A stretch of 64,000 bases of DNA from NCBI GenBank assembly GCA_021527695.1, contig JAKFAO010000001.1, positions 1,240,001-1,304,000 on the forward strand. Direction: 5' to 3'. Origin of the DNA: Naematelia aurantialba. Lineage: Eukaryota; Basidiomycota; Tremellomycetes; Tremellales; Naemateliaceae. Position numbers and translations under genes: made by a program. The notes under the pieces were generated by a model, which was not told the DNA's origin, searched no databases, and saw only the letters and a program-made list of their open reading frames with translations. Positions 11,685 to 21,890 of the stretch are shown one piece after another (within the stretch, counting starts at the first letter, position 1; the number at the start of each line of letters is the position of its first letter).

Positions 11685-12419
11685 AGTCAAGACTCTGCAG
11701 TGTTGAGGACGCGCTGGAGTATACCACGTGGGAGAAGAGCGGGTGTGAGAGTGTTAATATGTGACGCGGAGGGGGAAGAAATGTTGTGGTGGCGAGGAAG
11801 AGAACATGTGTACAATCGATCATTCTCAAGCAGATGCATATTATCATAGCCTACTGGTGTTGGACTAGGAGAGAGTTAACTCTTTGACAGGATGCGTCTT
11901 GTAGTGTTCCGTGTGCGTTTCTGTACTGCGGCGTCCAGCGTCGTTGGGTGGCAACTCCCCCGAACGGCCGAATTTTGCCGCGTGGTTTTTCCGATTTCCT
12001 CGGTCAACTGCGAACGCTACCAGCAATAAATTTAAGCCCCCCTGCTAGGTAGACACTCTGTTCGTTCTCTCTTTGGAGTTGTCTGTGTATCTCTATAACA
12101 TCTCGCTCTCTCGTCTTCGGCTGGTCTCTGTGTCGTTGCGGCAGGCTTGCCGACTCTCGTTGTTGGTTTGGACGACTTGGACCCGGAGGACCTTATTGGC
12201 ATTAAAAGTAAACTCAGAGGTGGACTTGGTGTCCTGACACACTACGCTCCTTGCACTTGGTTCTGCTCGCCGATCGTAGACCGTCCTCGTCCCCTTCCCG
12301 GAACTCCGTTCTTCCCCCGGACTGTAGATACACTGCTGGCACTCTGATCTGCCCCCGACGGTGGATACACTCCTGGAGCTCCGTTTCGCCTCCCACTCGG
12401 TTACCCGCGGCGCGCAACC
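11685..12419. other. Intergenic: KGD1 3' end and MFS exporter leader
   Basis: There is no gene here. An AT-rich AATAAATTTAA lies at about 12026, followed by a CT-rich stretch, which fits a promoter and transcript start for the MFS gene. Two diverged copies of a segment containing GGATACACT / AGATACACT lie near 12318-12385 in the putative leader. Confidence 0.5.
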
Positions 12420-14982
12420 ATGTCGACCCACCACATCTCCTCTGCCGAAGCCGTCGCTGCTGGTACAGCTGTGTTGCCGCCCGATGAGCCGGAAGGACCC
12501 ATGGGGCTTGCCGGCGGCCTGTCGGCAATGAGGTCGCGCGAGTCCCATGCCACGTCGCCGAGCGAGCTTGCCACCCTCGTGCGGACTTTCACCAACCGCT
12601 CCTTCCACCATACGCCAGCCCCTGCCCCTGCCCCTGCCTCTGTTTCCGCCGATGCAGCTCCCTCTTCCACCACTCTTACCGCCCCCGCCTCTCCGGCACC
12701 CGTACCAGGCGCATCGGGCATACCTGGCGATTCGGCGCCGCCGCGACCACAACTGTCTCGGGCTCGGCTCATCCTCATTGCCGCCCTGGTGACATTCACC
12801 ATGTGCATGTCGGCTGGCGGCCAGCAGGCGCTGAACATTGCGCTCCCGACGATCCAGAGCGACCTCGATATGCGCTCCAGCGACCTGCAGTGGGTAGCCT
12901 CAGCCTACTCGCTCACCGCGGGATGTTTCTTGCTTCTTTCCGGTCGACTCGCCGATGTCCACGGCCGCAAGCTCGTCTTCCTCTGTGGCCTGATGTGGTA
13001 TGCCATCTGGAACCTCGTGGGCGGCTTCATGAAGACCGGCGCCGGCTTGGTGGTTACTCGGGCACTGGCGGGATCAGGCGCCGCTATGAGGTAAGTCCAT
13101 TGGCCACTCGAGCGACCCAATCTCAGTCTCGTATACAATCGATACTGGGCATTTCTGACACACATCCAGTACGCCCAGTGCGATAGGTATCATCGCGACG
13201 ACGTTTACCGGCAACTCTCGCTCGACGGCCTTTGCGGCTTTCTCGGCTGGCGCACCGGTCGGCGGCGGTCTCGGACTCGTCCTGGGCGGTCTCCTGACCT
13301 CTTACGCACCGTAAGTCTCTTCTCCGGAAAGGCTGTATTTCGCGTCGTTAGCGCCGTTAGCGTCGTGCCGATGGCCGAAGAACACTGCCCATTCATTCGG
13401 GCTTAGTATGCTGATTGCGACTTTGCAGATCGACATGGCGCGCGTGCCTTTGGGTCTTTTGCGGTCTCGCAGCTGGCATTGCCGTGCTCGCCTTCTTCTT
13501 TGTGCCTACCGACGCATATCAAACTGAGGAGAAGCGGATCGACTGGGTCGGCGCGGCGCTCGTTACCGTCGGCCTGATCTTCCTGCAGTTCGTGATCAGT
13601 GATGGGCAGGGTGCCCCCAACGGATGGCGAACCAGTTGTAAGTCTCGTCTAATCCACAGAGGTCCAAGAAGTTTTCAAATCAGGCATAACGCTCATATTC
13701 GTAGACATCATCGCACTTCTTATTCTTGCCGTGGTTTTGCTCGTCTCGTTCTTCCTCTGGGAACTGCACGTCGTGAGGCACACGTCCCGACCGCCCCTCA
13801 TGCGACTGCAACTGTGGACGCGTGCAAAGGGGAAACTCGCATCAGTCTACCTCATCGGCTTTGTCTCATGGATGGGCTTCACGGTACGTCCTTGCGGCGC
13901 ACTTACTTGGCCCGTGTCTGCCTTGCGGCTCTTTCTATCTCGCTGACCAGTGTAGTCTCTACTGTACCACGCTACGTTGTTTTTCCAGGACGTACAAGGC
14001 ACCGGGCCGATCGGCGCCATGCTGCGGTTCATCCCGACGTCGGTGTCGGGCGTGCTATGCAACGTCCTCGTGGCGTACTTGGTCGCTCGTGTCCCAACGC
14101 AGTGGATCGTTTGCGTAGGCATCCTCGCGACAGGGTGAGCGAGGGTTTATTTATATTGCGAAAGGAGACTGATGACATGCAGGACGGCGAGTGTGCTGTT
14201 TGCCGTGGCGCCGGCTGACACGTCGTACTGGCGATACCCGTTCAACGGCATGTGGCTGTCGGTCATGGGCGCAGACTTGTGAGCCTCTTTTTCCATGCTA
14301 TATCCTGTCATCCGTCTCTTGTTTCCGCGTGCTGTCTCCTTCGCCACCAGACACCGTCTCCTTTTCCCTGTTCGTGCTTTGATCTTTATCTTGATTTCCT
14401 GTCCGTGCTTGTCTTGCCTTGTTTCTCTGGTCCCTGCCTGCCTACGCACTGCTGACGCCGCGCAGCCTCATGGCGACGGGGTCGATTTTCGTATCCGCCC
14501 TAGCAATGCATGACGAGCAGTCGGTAGCCGGCGCGCTGTTCCAGACCTTGGTCCAGATTGGCGGCTCCTTTGGACTATCACTCACGACCGTCATATCCGA
14601 CGCGTACCAGAGCAAATCTGTGGCCGCAGGCAAGTCGGCCGTCGACGCTGAGCTCGACGGGCTACACGCCGCGTTCTGGCTCGGCGCAGGCTGCAGCTTT
14701 GCTGCTCTGCTATTGGCGCTCGTGGTGCTCCGCGGTCTCGGCGCTATAGGAAAGAATGCCCACAGGGCCGACGGCGCGGGCAAAGCACCGCGCTCGTCGT
14801 CCGAGTCTGCAGAGGTGCGAGGCGGAAAGACGGCGACGCCGGCCGTGGAAGAGAAAGGTGTGGGCCCTCGAGAGGCCATGCAACGCGATCCGAGGACGCA
14901 TGGCGTGCACGACGGGCATGCACGGGACAGCGAGGACGCCAAGGACTACGAGATTGGTCTGCGAGGGGACGAGCGTGTCTGA
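12420..14982 (+). CDS. MFS drug:H+ antiporter (DHA2 / Atr1-like)
   Basis: This is a plasma- or vacuolar-membrane exporter of the major facilitator superfamily. Seven exons: 12420-13090, 13170-13310, 13429-13637, 13705-13883, 13956-14134, 14183-14278 and 14466-14982; 663 residues. After a Pro/Ala-rich cytosolic N-terminus of about 115 residues come many hydrophobic segments. These include NIALPTIQSDL, LQWVASAYSL, and the MFS loop signature GRLADVHGRK between helices 2 and 3. These match the 14-helix DHA2 group that includes yeast Atr1 (aminotriazole and boron efflux). The C-terminal tail of about 90 residues is charged and probably cytosolic. Substrate cannot be told from sequence. No neighbouring biosynthetic genes suggest a role in a secondary-metabolite cluster. 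Confidence 0.9.
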
Positions 14983-15545
14983 TTGGGATTGGGTTGACAA
15001 GGTATGAAGGAGGACATACTTAAAATATAGATCCTATCATGGAATGTCTGCATAATTTCGTGAACGGCATTGATCACTGATCCATGATTATAATGCTGGG
15101 AAGCACGTTTCGATTGGTCACCTGATCCAATGCTTGCCATATAAAGGGATGGAGGGATGGAGGGATGGAGGGATGGAGGGATGGAGGGATGGAGGGATGG
15201 AGGGATGGAGGGATTGGAATTCGAGGCAACGCCAACTGGTATTTTGCGACGGTCGGCGTGGAAGATCGCGGTTGCCGCGGTCCAGTGTAGTGCGATGTAA
15301 GGATGCGGGACGCGGGACGCAGACATATACCTCGTGGTCCGCGACGACGCATTGCGACAGCAAGCGAGTACCGATATACATTGAGGATACAGGGACACAT
15401 GTACAAACAAATTCTCTTGTACGCACACGAGGGATGAAGCAAACCAGAAAACCGCCGAGTACGTGCAACGTTCCATAATCCTCACCTAGCGTACCGCCAC
15501 TCTAGTGTGCCACCGTAGCGTACGACACTCTAGCGTATGACACTC
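14983..15545. other. Intergenic between convergent MFS and STS1 genes
   Basis: This is the 3' flank of both genes. Apart from the GGGATGGA array at 15145-15213 and a short TAGCGTACGACAC-like duplication near 15487-15545, I see nothing in it. Confidence 0.6.
15145..15213. repeat. Octamer tandem array GGGATGGA
   Basis: About eight and a half near-perfect copies of an 8-base unit lie in the intergenic space between convergent genes. The unit resembles the motif in the intron repeat at 1435-1546. Confidence 0.95.
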
Positions 15546-17001
15546 TTACAGCTCTTCATCAACGTTCGTCACAGCCCGGCCCCAGGTGTTTGTAAAGTTC
15601 ATGGCTGGTGGCGGGACGGACGGGATAGGTAGCCCGCTGATGCTGTTTCCATTGCCAGCTCCACTGTCATTGCCGAGACCGTTCCCTTGTCGACCGACTA
15701 GCCAGCCGAGCTCATTCATGAACTTTTCCCGGATAGGCGCGAACGCCGCGCGGAACGACTCGACGACAGGGTGGTCGGTTGCCACACGACGCGAAGACGA
15801 CGACGACGACGATGACGACGACGGCAACGCGGAGGAAGGCCACGAGGCGAACGTGGCTCCAATCGCACCCCATGGTTGCTGCTCCGAGTGTGTGGTGGCG
15901 GCGAGAAGGTCGATGCTGTCGGCCCATGCTGTGACGGAAGTGTGTGGGAACATGCCGCCGCGCTGGTTGACCTCTTGCGACAGCGCAGACACCCACGCGT
16001 TCCAGCTTGACAATGTCGACTTGGCGAGATCCAGTAAAGGCTTGGTAGAGGGAATGTCGGAATCAGCGCTGGGAATGTATATGAGCAGCGCGTAGATGTG
16101 TGCTGTCGTCGAGCGGAGGATGGCGTGTATAGTCTGAGGGTCGGGAGCCGAGCCGCTCGGAGAAGCAAAGTAGTTGAGGTAGGTCAGGGCGGTGCGGCAG
16201 AAACTGTCCACCTCCTTATGAGCGCGTTTCCAGCCGCGAGGTTGATCCGCGCCGGGAGACGTGAACCCCGCCACTCGCTTGATCCTCTCGACTGCCTTGT
16301 CCAGTGCATGCAGGCATTCGTCCAAGTCCAACTGCGGGATACGAGGAAGTACAGAGGTCGCGAGTGTCGGGTTTGCTTCTAGAAGCCCGAGAAGAATAGG
16401 TAAATGCGCCGAAGCGGGAAGAGCAGCTGCCATGTGTCAGCTGGAGCGCAGTGCGCGATGCTACAGTGTGAAGATCGCGAGACTTACCTAGCAAGACGCC
16501 TACGTCCAGATCTGAGTCCTGACCTGATGCCCTAGGAGGCACCAGGTCATCTGTCCTGACTCTCTTTATAGTCTTGCGATTTCCGAGCACCTTCCTATCC
16601 GCCTCCTTGAGCGCCAAGCCACCAACCGAGAGCTCCTTGCTTGCCCTTCCTTTCGGCAGGTCGGCAGCAGCCTGGCTAGGCGACGAGCTAGGCGACGGGG
16701 AGGGAGAGGACGAGAGGGACGCTGAGCGCCTAGGGCGTTTCAGCGATGATTGAGACGTGACGGTTGTTCGGACGGAAATCGCGGGGCGTTTGGATGGCGA
16801 CGGCGAGGCTGGGGAGCCAAAGGGGTGGTACGACGGCGACGGGTGCGAATTGCCACCCTGTTGATGGGGTCGATGAGCGAATGCCGAGGTGGAAGCAGCC
16901 GAAGAGGATGGGAAGCCAAAGCCAAAGCCCAGGACAGAGGGGCGGGAAGCGGCGGTGAAGGGAAGAGCGGAAGGTGGATGTTGAGTGAGCGGGTGCGCCA
17001 T
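15546..17001 (-). CDS. STS1: Nuclear proteasome tethering factor Sts1/Cut8
   Basis: Sts1/Cut8 anchors the 26S proteasome at the nucleus and is needed for nuclear protein turnover. Two exons on the minus strand, 16488-17001 and 15546-16426, give 464 residues. Residues 1-130 are Ser/Pro-rich with basic patches (KRP, LKRPRR) that could serve as nuclear import signals and ubiquitination sites. The conserved region follows, with the helical LPILLGLLEANPTLATSVLPRIP motif and a six-helix bundle ending near EKFMNELGWLVGRQ. A serine run of about nine lies near residue 385. The start ATG at 17001 is the first in frame; TTG upstream at 17016 is not needed. It shares a 389-base divergent promoter with RBG1. 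Confidence 0.9.
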
Positions 17002-17390
17002 GATCGCGGTGCACAAAGCGTCTTGGGGAGTGACGGTATGAACAGCGAAGGGCGGGGGGAATTAAACGCAGAAGTCAACGTGCCATTGAGTCACGTCGGT
17101 ACCTCTGAACGTTCAGCACGCTCGAAAGAGACGCAAGTGCGAGGTGCCAGCAGTCCCACAAGTGATGGAGGTGATGGAGGGGTCGAGTCAGAAGAGTTGC
17201 AGACGCAGACTCAGCGGCCAGAAAGGGGAAATAAAAGACGCGTGATACGTTTGCTCGAGCTTCAGGTAAAATAACACGTCATTCAGCTCCTTCACGATTT
17301 CGTTCTCCGACCACTGCTTCACCAAGTACTCGATATATAGACACGACCCTCGCTGTTCTTTCCACCTAACAGAAAAGCACTCTCAGCAAG
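17002..17390. promoter_or_regulatory. Divergent promoter of STS1 and RBG1
   Basis: The two start codons are 389 bases apart on opposite strands, so the stretch must hold both promoters. A TATATA sequence at 17334-17339 lies 52 bases before the RBG1 start codon. Confidence 0.6.
17334..17339 (+). promoter_or_regulatory. TATA-like box of RBG1
   Basis: A TATATA sequence lies 52 bases upstream of the RBG1 start codon. The position suits a core promoter if the leader is short; the transcript start is unknown. Confidence 0.45.
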
Positions 17391-19113
17391 ATGACGACCG
17401 CACAAAAGGTCTGCCTCTCCTCTCATACTACGATGTGTTACTGACATCACCTGCAGATCAAGGACATCGAGGAGGAGATGTCAAAGACCCAAGTGAGCTC
17501 GACTGGACTGACTTGTGTCCCTGCATACAGCTGACGACGCGTCAGAAAAACAAGGCCACAGAGTGAGATGAATTGTTTAATACTGCTCACTGAGCTCATT
17601 TGGCAGGTACCACTTGGGTCAGTTGAAAGCGAAGCTGGCAAAACTTCGACGGGAGCTCATTGCCCCGCCCGGGGGCGGTGGTGGCGGTCCTGGAATCGGC
17701 TTCGACGTAGCTAGGACCGGTATTGCCTCGGTCGGCTTTGTTGGCTTCCCATCGGTGGTACGTGTGTCGCATAACTAGCCGCATAGCCACTAAGACGGAA
17801 TAGGGAAAATCGACCCTGATGTCCAAATTGACGTGCGTCGAACATGCGTTCTGCATCGCCGTGCTCTCTGCTAATTTTGGTGTAGCGGTACCCATTCCGA
17901 AGCGGCTTCATACGAGTTCACGACGCTCACGACGGTGCCCGGAACTCTGACTTACAATGGTGCCCGTCTGCAGATCCTCGACTTGCCAGGTGAGCCGAAA
18001 CTCGCTGACCTGGTGGCACAAGCTCATGGTTTTGGTAGGTATCATCGAAGGTGCCAAGGATGGCAAAGGTCGTGGTCGGCAGGTCATTGCTGTCGCGCGG
18101 ACGTGTAACCTCATCTTCATCGTTCTGGACGTTCTCAAGCCACTCAATGATCTGGCAATCTTGACCAACGAACTGGAGGGATTCGGTATCCGTTTGAACA
18201 AGAGACCACCAAAGATCACGGTGAAGAAGAGAGAGAGCGGAGGAGTGAGTGTCCACGCTGGTCGCGGATGGCGCCTGTTGATGCAAGTCAGATCGCCATT
18301 ACAAATACGGTGCCTTTGACCAAGATCGATGCGGGAGGTATCAAGGCGGTCTTAAGCGAGTATAGGTTGAACAGTTGTGCCGTCTCGATCCATGAACCAG
18401 ACGCGACTATCGAGGATTTGATTGATGTTGTCGAGGGCAACCGGTTGGTCTATTTCGACGACTTAATGCAATGGCGCTGATATGCTACAGTGTCTACGTG
18501 CCTGCGATCTTTGTGTTGAACAAGATCGATGCGATCAGTATCGAGGAGTTGGATCTGCTCTATAAGGTGCGTCCAACGAGCACTGGACGGAAATGTGCTC
18601 ATGTCCGCAGATCCCCAATAGTGTCCCTGTCTCCAGCAAGGACTGGTGGAACATTGACGAGCTGCTAGAGGTGATGTGGGAGAAGCTCAATCTGGTCAGA
18701 GTGTACGTCGCGCGGTTGTGTTGCGGTAACGAGTACCTGACCTTTACAGGTATACCAAACCACGAGGTGCGACTCCCGACTACTCCTCGCCCGTCGTTCT
18801 GCGGAGAGGCAAATGCACCGTGGAGGACTTTTGTAATGCAATTCACAAAGAGATCAAGTCGCAGTTCCGTAATGGTTAGTGCTCCGCTATACTCCATGCG
18901 ATCGGCTGACGATCCGCAGCCATGGTATGGGGTACATCCGTCAAGCATTCGCGCGGGCAAAAGGTCGGCTTAGAGTGAGTCCTGCCCCATGCTCATCAGA
19001 TCACGCTGACTCGAGAAAGGCATGTGTTGGAAGATGAAGAGTGAGTTTGCGCCGTAGCAGACGGGTTTTCCGACTGACCATCGCACAGCATCATCACCAT
19101 CTTCAAGAAGTAG
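17391..19113 (+). CDS. RBG1: DRG-family GTPase Rbg1
   Basis: This is a developmentally regulated GTP-binding protein that acts on translating ribosomes with a DFRP partner (Tma46 in yeast). Fourteen exons: 17391-17408, 17457-17492, 17546-17562, 17607-17757, 17804-17832, 17886-17989, 18039-18244, 18292-18443, 18491-18566, 18611-18702, 18750-18874, 18920-18974, 19020-19040 and 19089-19113. The product is 368 residues, against 369 in yeast. Motifs in order: N-terminal helix with [20 protein letters not shown]1 VGFPSVGKST, G2 TT.TTVPG, G3 DLPGIIEGA, G4 NKID, and a C-terminal TGS domain with [15 protein letters not shown]. It ends in IITIFKK, as usual. Several exons are tiny (17, 18, 21 and 25 bases). 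A TATATA box lies 52 bases upstream. The call is secure. Confidence 0.97.
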
Positions 19114-19441
19114 AGCAGGGTGAGCTGGAGGCTGCGGGCAAAGGGTAGAGCGCTTGGCGCCTGGGTTGTAGTGCACGCCCAGTATCAGCGTGTATCCATG
19201 TCGACGGTCGTGTGAGACGTATCCATGTATGCACCTACATAATGCATGCCAGCGAGCTTCGTAGTGATGAAAGGATCTACAAAAGGAGCGGCGCGCCTTG
19301 GACTATTCTCGGCCGAATCTCCGACAATCTGATAAAATCCACCGACGTGCGCCACTTTTTGACTGACTTGCAAAGATCGAACATCCATCTAATCCTTGTC
19401 TGGTTGACGCTGAGCTCCTCGAAGCATCGCTCACGCTCAAC
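19114..19441. promoter_or_regulatory. FTR1 upstream region
   Basis: This 328-base gap separates RBG1 from FTR1 on the same strand. It contains the GATA-type motif at 19327-19335 and no supported gene. Confidence 0.6.
19327..19335 (+). promoter_or_regulatory. Iron-repressor GATA site (ATCWGATAA) before FTR1
   Basis: The sequence ATCTGATAA matches the ATCWGATAA consensus bound by fungal GATA-type iron repressors (SreA, Fep1 and Urbs1 family) at every position. It lies 107 bases upstream of the FTR1 ATG, a gene these repressors silence when iron is plentiful. Binding here is inferred from the consensus. Confidence 0.55.
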
Positions 19442-21667
19442 ATGACGCTGGTCGATGTCTTCTCAGTGCGGTGTCATGTTCCAACCCTCGCGAGCGACGA
19501 TACTGACGTATCTTACAGCCCGCGGCGTTTTTCATTACGATGCGGGAGGCGTTGGAGACGGGTCTGATCAGTACGTCTCGTCTGTCTCCTTGACCCTCAC
19601 CCGCACCCCAGCTAGCCATGTACCTCCACTGGTGGGGCAGGCTCCAACATAGCAAGCGACAGACAATGAGGTTAGAGACTGACAGTATCGTGCAGTCGCT
19701 GTTCTCATGGGGTTCATCAACCAGATCGTGCCGGCTCCATCGGCGCTCTCCGAGCTCCCGTCAGACCGCCCCTTCTCGCCTACGTCCCCGTCCCGCCCTC
19801 TCCTGGGATCGCGAGCTCAGACCGAGAATTCACCAAGTTACGGCTCGCACGCTCTGCCCCTCCGTCCCGCCGAGGTCGATTCTGACCCCAACGGCGTGGG
19901 TCTCAATGGCGACGCCGATGCCGATACCGAGGGGCATGGTGACGGCTTCGGGAACGGCTTTGGGAACGGGAATGGGAACGGGAACGGGAACCACAATGCG
20001 GATGCCGAAGAAGCGGCGGCGTTGTTGGCTTCTGCCGATGGCGGGGAGGCGAGGGTTGGCGAAGGTGGCCGCAAGGGTATGATTCTGCAGGTGTGGACGG
20101 GTGCGGTGTTGGGCGGCTTGATCGCGTCTGTCATCGGCGCGATCTTCCTCTACGTGGTGCGTGTCTCCACCCTTGCTCTCATCTGCCTGATACCTGATAC
20201 GTCGCTCTTGCCGTACACCGTCACCTCCTAATGCGCCCTCTGTGCCCGCTAGGAGCTGAAAGTACCAGTTTTACCACTTTACGAATGACCTCTGGGTGCA
20301 GTCAGAAAGCCTCTGGGAAGGCTGTTTCTGTGCCCTGGCAGCTGCGATGTAAGTCCACCGCGCTCCGCTCTCTAGCTATCGGGTACTGATACGTCGTCTC
20401 GCAGCATATTCGTCATGGGTAATTCCACTCGGTTTGGACGAATATTGGAAGCTGAAGGCTGATATTCCTCAACTCAGGTTTGGCGTTCCTCCGCCTCCCT
20501 CATGCCCAAATCAAGTGGCGCCTCAAACTCCTCTCATCGTACCAGACTTCTGTCGCGCCGAACGCACCCGCAGAGCCCGCCACCACGGCACGGGGTCCGG
20601 CAGGTGGCTCGTCACCACGCCCTCATGCAGGGCTGGCCAGGACTGTCCGGAGATGGTGGGGTGTAAAAGGGAACGGCGAGGACGATGCTGGCCGTTGGAT
20701 CCTGTTTGGACTGCCGTTTGTTACGGTGCTCCGAGAGGGCTTGGAGGGGATAGTGTTCATTGGCGGTATAGGCATGTCGGGGTCGCCGCGTGCTATTGCG
20801 GGCGGGGCGCTGGTCGGCGTCGTTGCCGGCGGGATCATCTGTACGTCCGCCTCGTGTCCTCGTGCCCCGCACATCTCCTACGGGTTACCCCACCCTCCAC
20901 TGCTGTTTTCACTCCACCGCCGCGTCTCTGATTCTGCCGCATTTCCTCTGGCAGATTTCTGAACGAAAAACGAAGCTGATTTACATGACCGTAGCTTATC
21001 TCCTCTTCCGCACGTCGTCGCACCTCGCGCTGCGCCACTTTGCAACGACCAGCACCATCCTCCTGTACTTTATCGGCGCGGGGCTCGCCACGCGCGCAGC
21101 ATACAACTTCGAGCGGCAGTACTTTATAAACGGCGTCGGCACGGCTGCTGCAGAGTCCGGCACGGGTCCTGGGAGTTATCGCGTCCAAGGCAATATCTGG
21201 AAACTGGACTACGGAGACCCCGAGCCAGGCTCGGATATTGGCGGTGGGGGGTGGCAAGTGCTCAACTCGCTCGTGGGCTGGACAAACCTCGGTACCTGGT
21301 GGACCATGTGAGTCTTGTTGTTTTATCACTTGACATTCGGATCCAAGCGGTTGGGTATCTAGGTGTTTCAGTCAACGATACAATACAATGATAGTCTTCG
21401 ATCACTCCACTCTGGCTTCGCGGGATGCTTGGATCCGTGACGTTGGACTGCTCGACTGACGAAGGCTACAGCTCCGTGTACTGCATATACTGGCTTGCAC
21501 TCGGCCTCATCTTGGTGCAGATGAAGTGGAAGGAAGGCAGAGTAGCCCTTGTCGGCCGCGTATCGAAACGCGGTAGACAACGGCGACATGTCAAGCAGCG
21601 TGTACTCGCAGAGAGTGACGACCTAGAAGAGGGTTACAGAGACGAGCCAACTCGAATAGCGCCGTAG
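19442..21667 (+). CDS. FTR1: High-affinity iron permease Ftr1
   Basis: This plasma-membrane permease imports Fe3+ produced by a partner multicopper ferroxidase (Fet3). Eight exons: 19442-19465, 19519-19570, 19696-20156, 20269-20348, 20405-20418, 20478-20840, 20995-21307 and 21472-21667; 500 residues. Both essential REXLE iron-translocation motifs are present: REALE at residues 17-21 and REGLE at 296-300. The conserved KWRLKL follows at 223-228. Against about 404 residues in yeast, the extra length is mainly a cytosolic loop at residues 39-150, Ser/Pro-rich then a run of Gly-Asn pairs. Exon 5 is only 14 bases. No FET3-like gene lies in this window. The ATG at 19442 fits the short N-terminus of the family. 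Confidence 0.93.
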
Positions 21668-21890
21668 ATGTCTCCTGCACATGTGATTTGCCTCGCTGTG
21701 ATTCGTTTGCTCTGACTACCGAGATTCCACCGAGACGCTTTTCTACACTGTATATAACTGGTGCGCATGCTGTTTGCTCGATGGAGGCAGAGGATTCGGG
21801 CGACACAACATTTAGATCGAGGCATATCGAGGCACATAGAGGCATATCAATCGATACATGACAACACGGATATCAAAACTATCGCATCTG

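Noticed and set aside
12093..12752. 219-codon minus-strand ORF
   Set aside because: It is antisense to the MFS leader and first exon, Arg/Gly-rich as expected from reverse reading of Ala/Pro codons.
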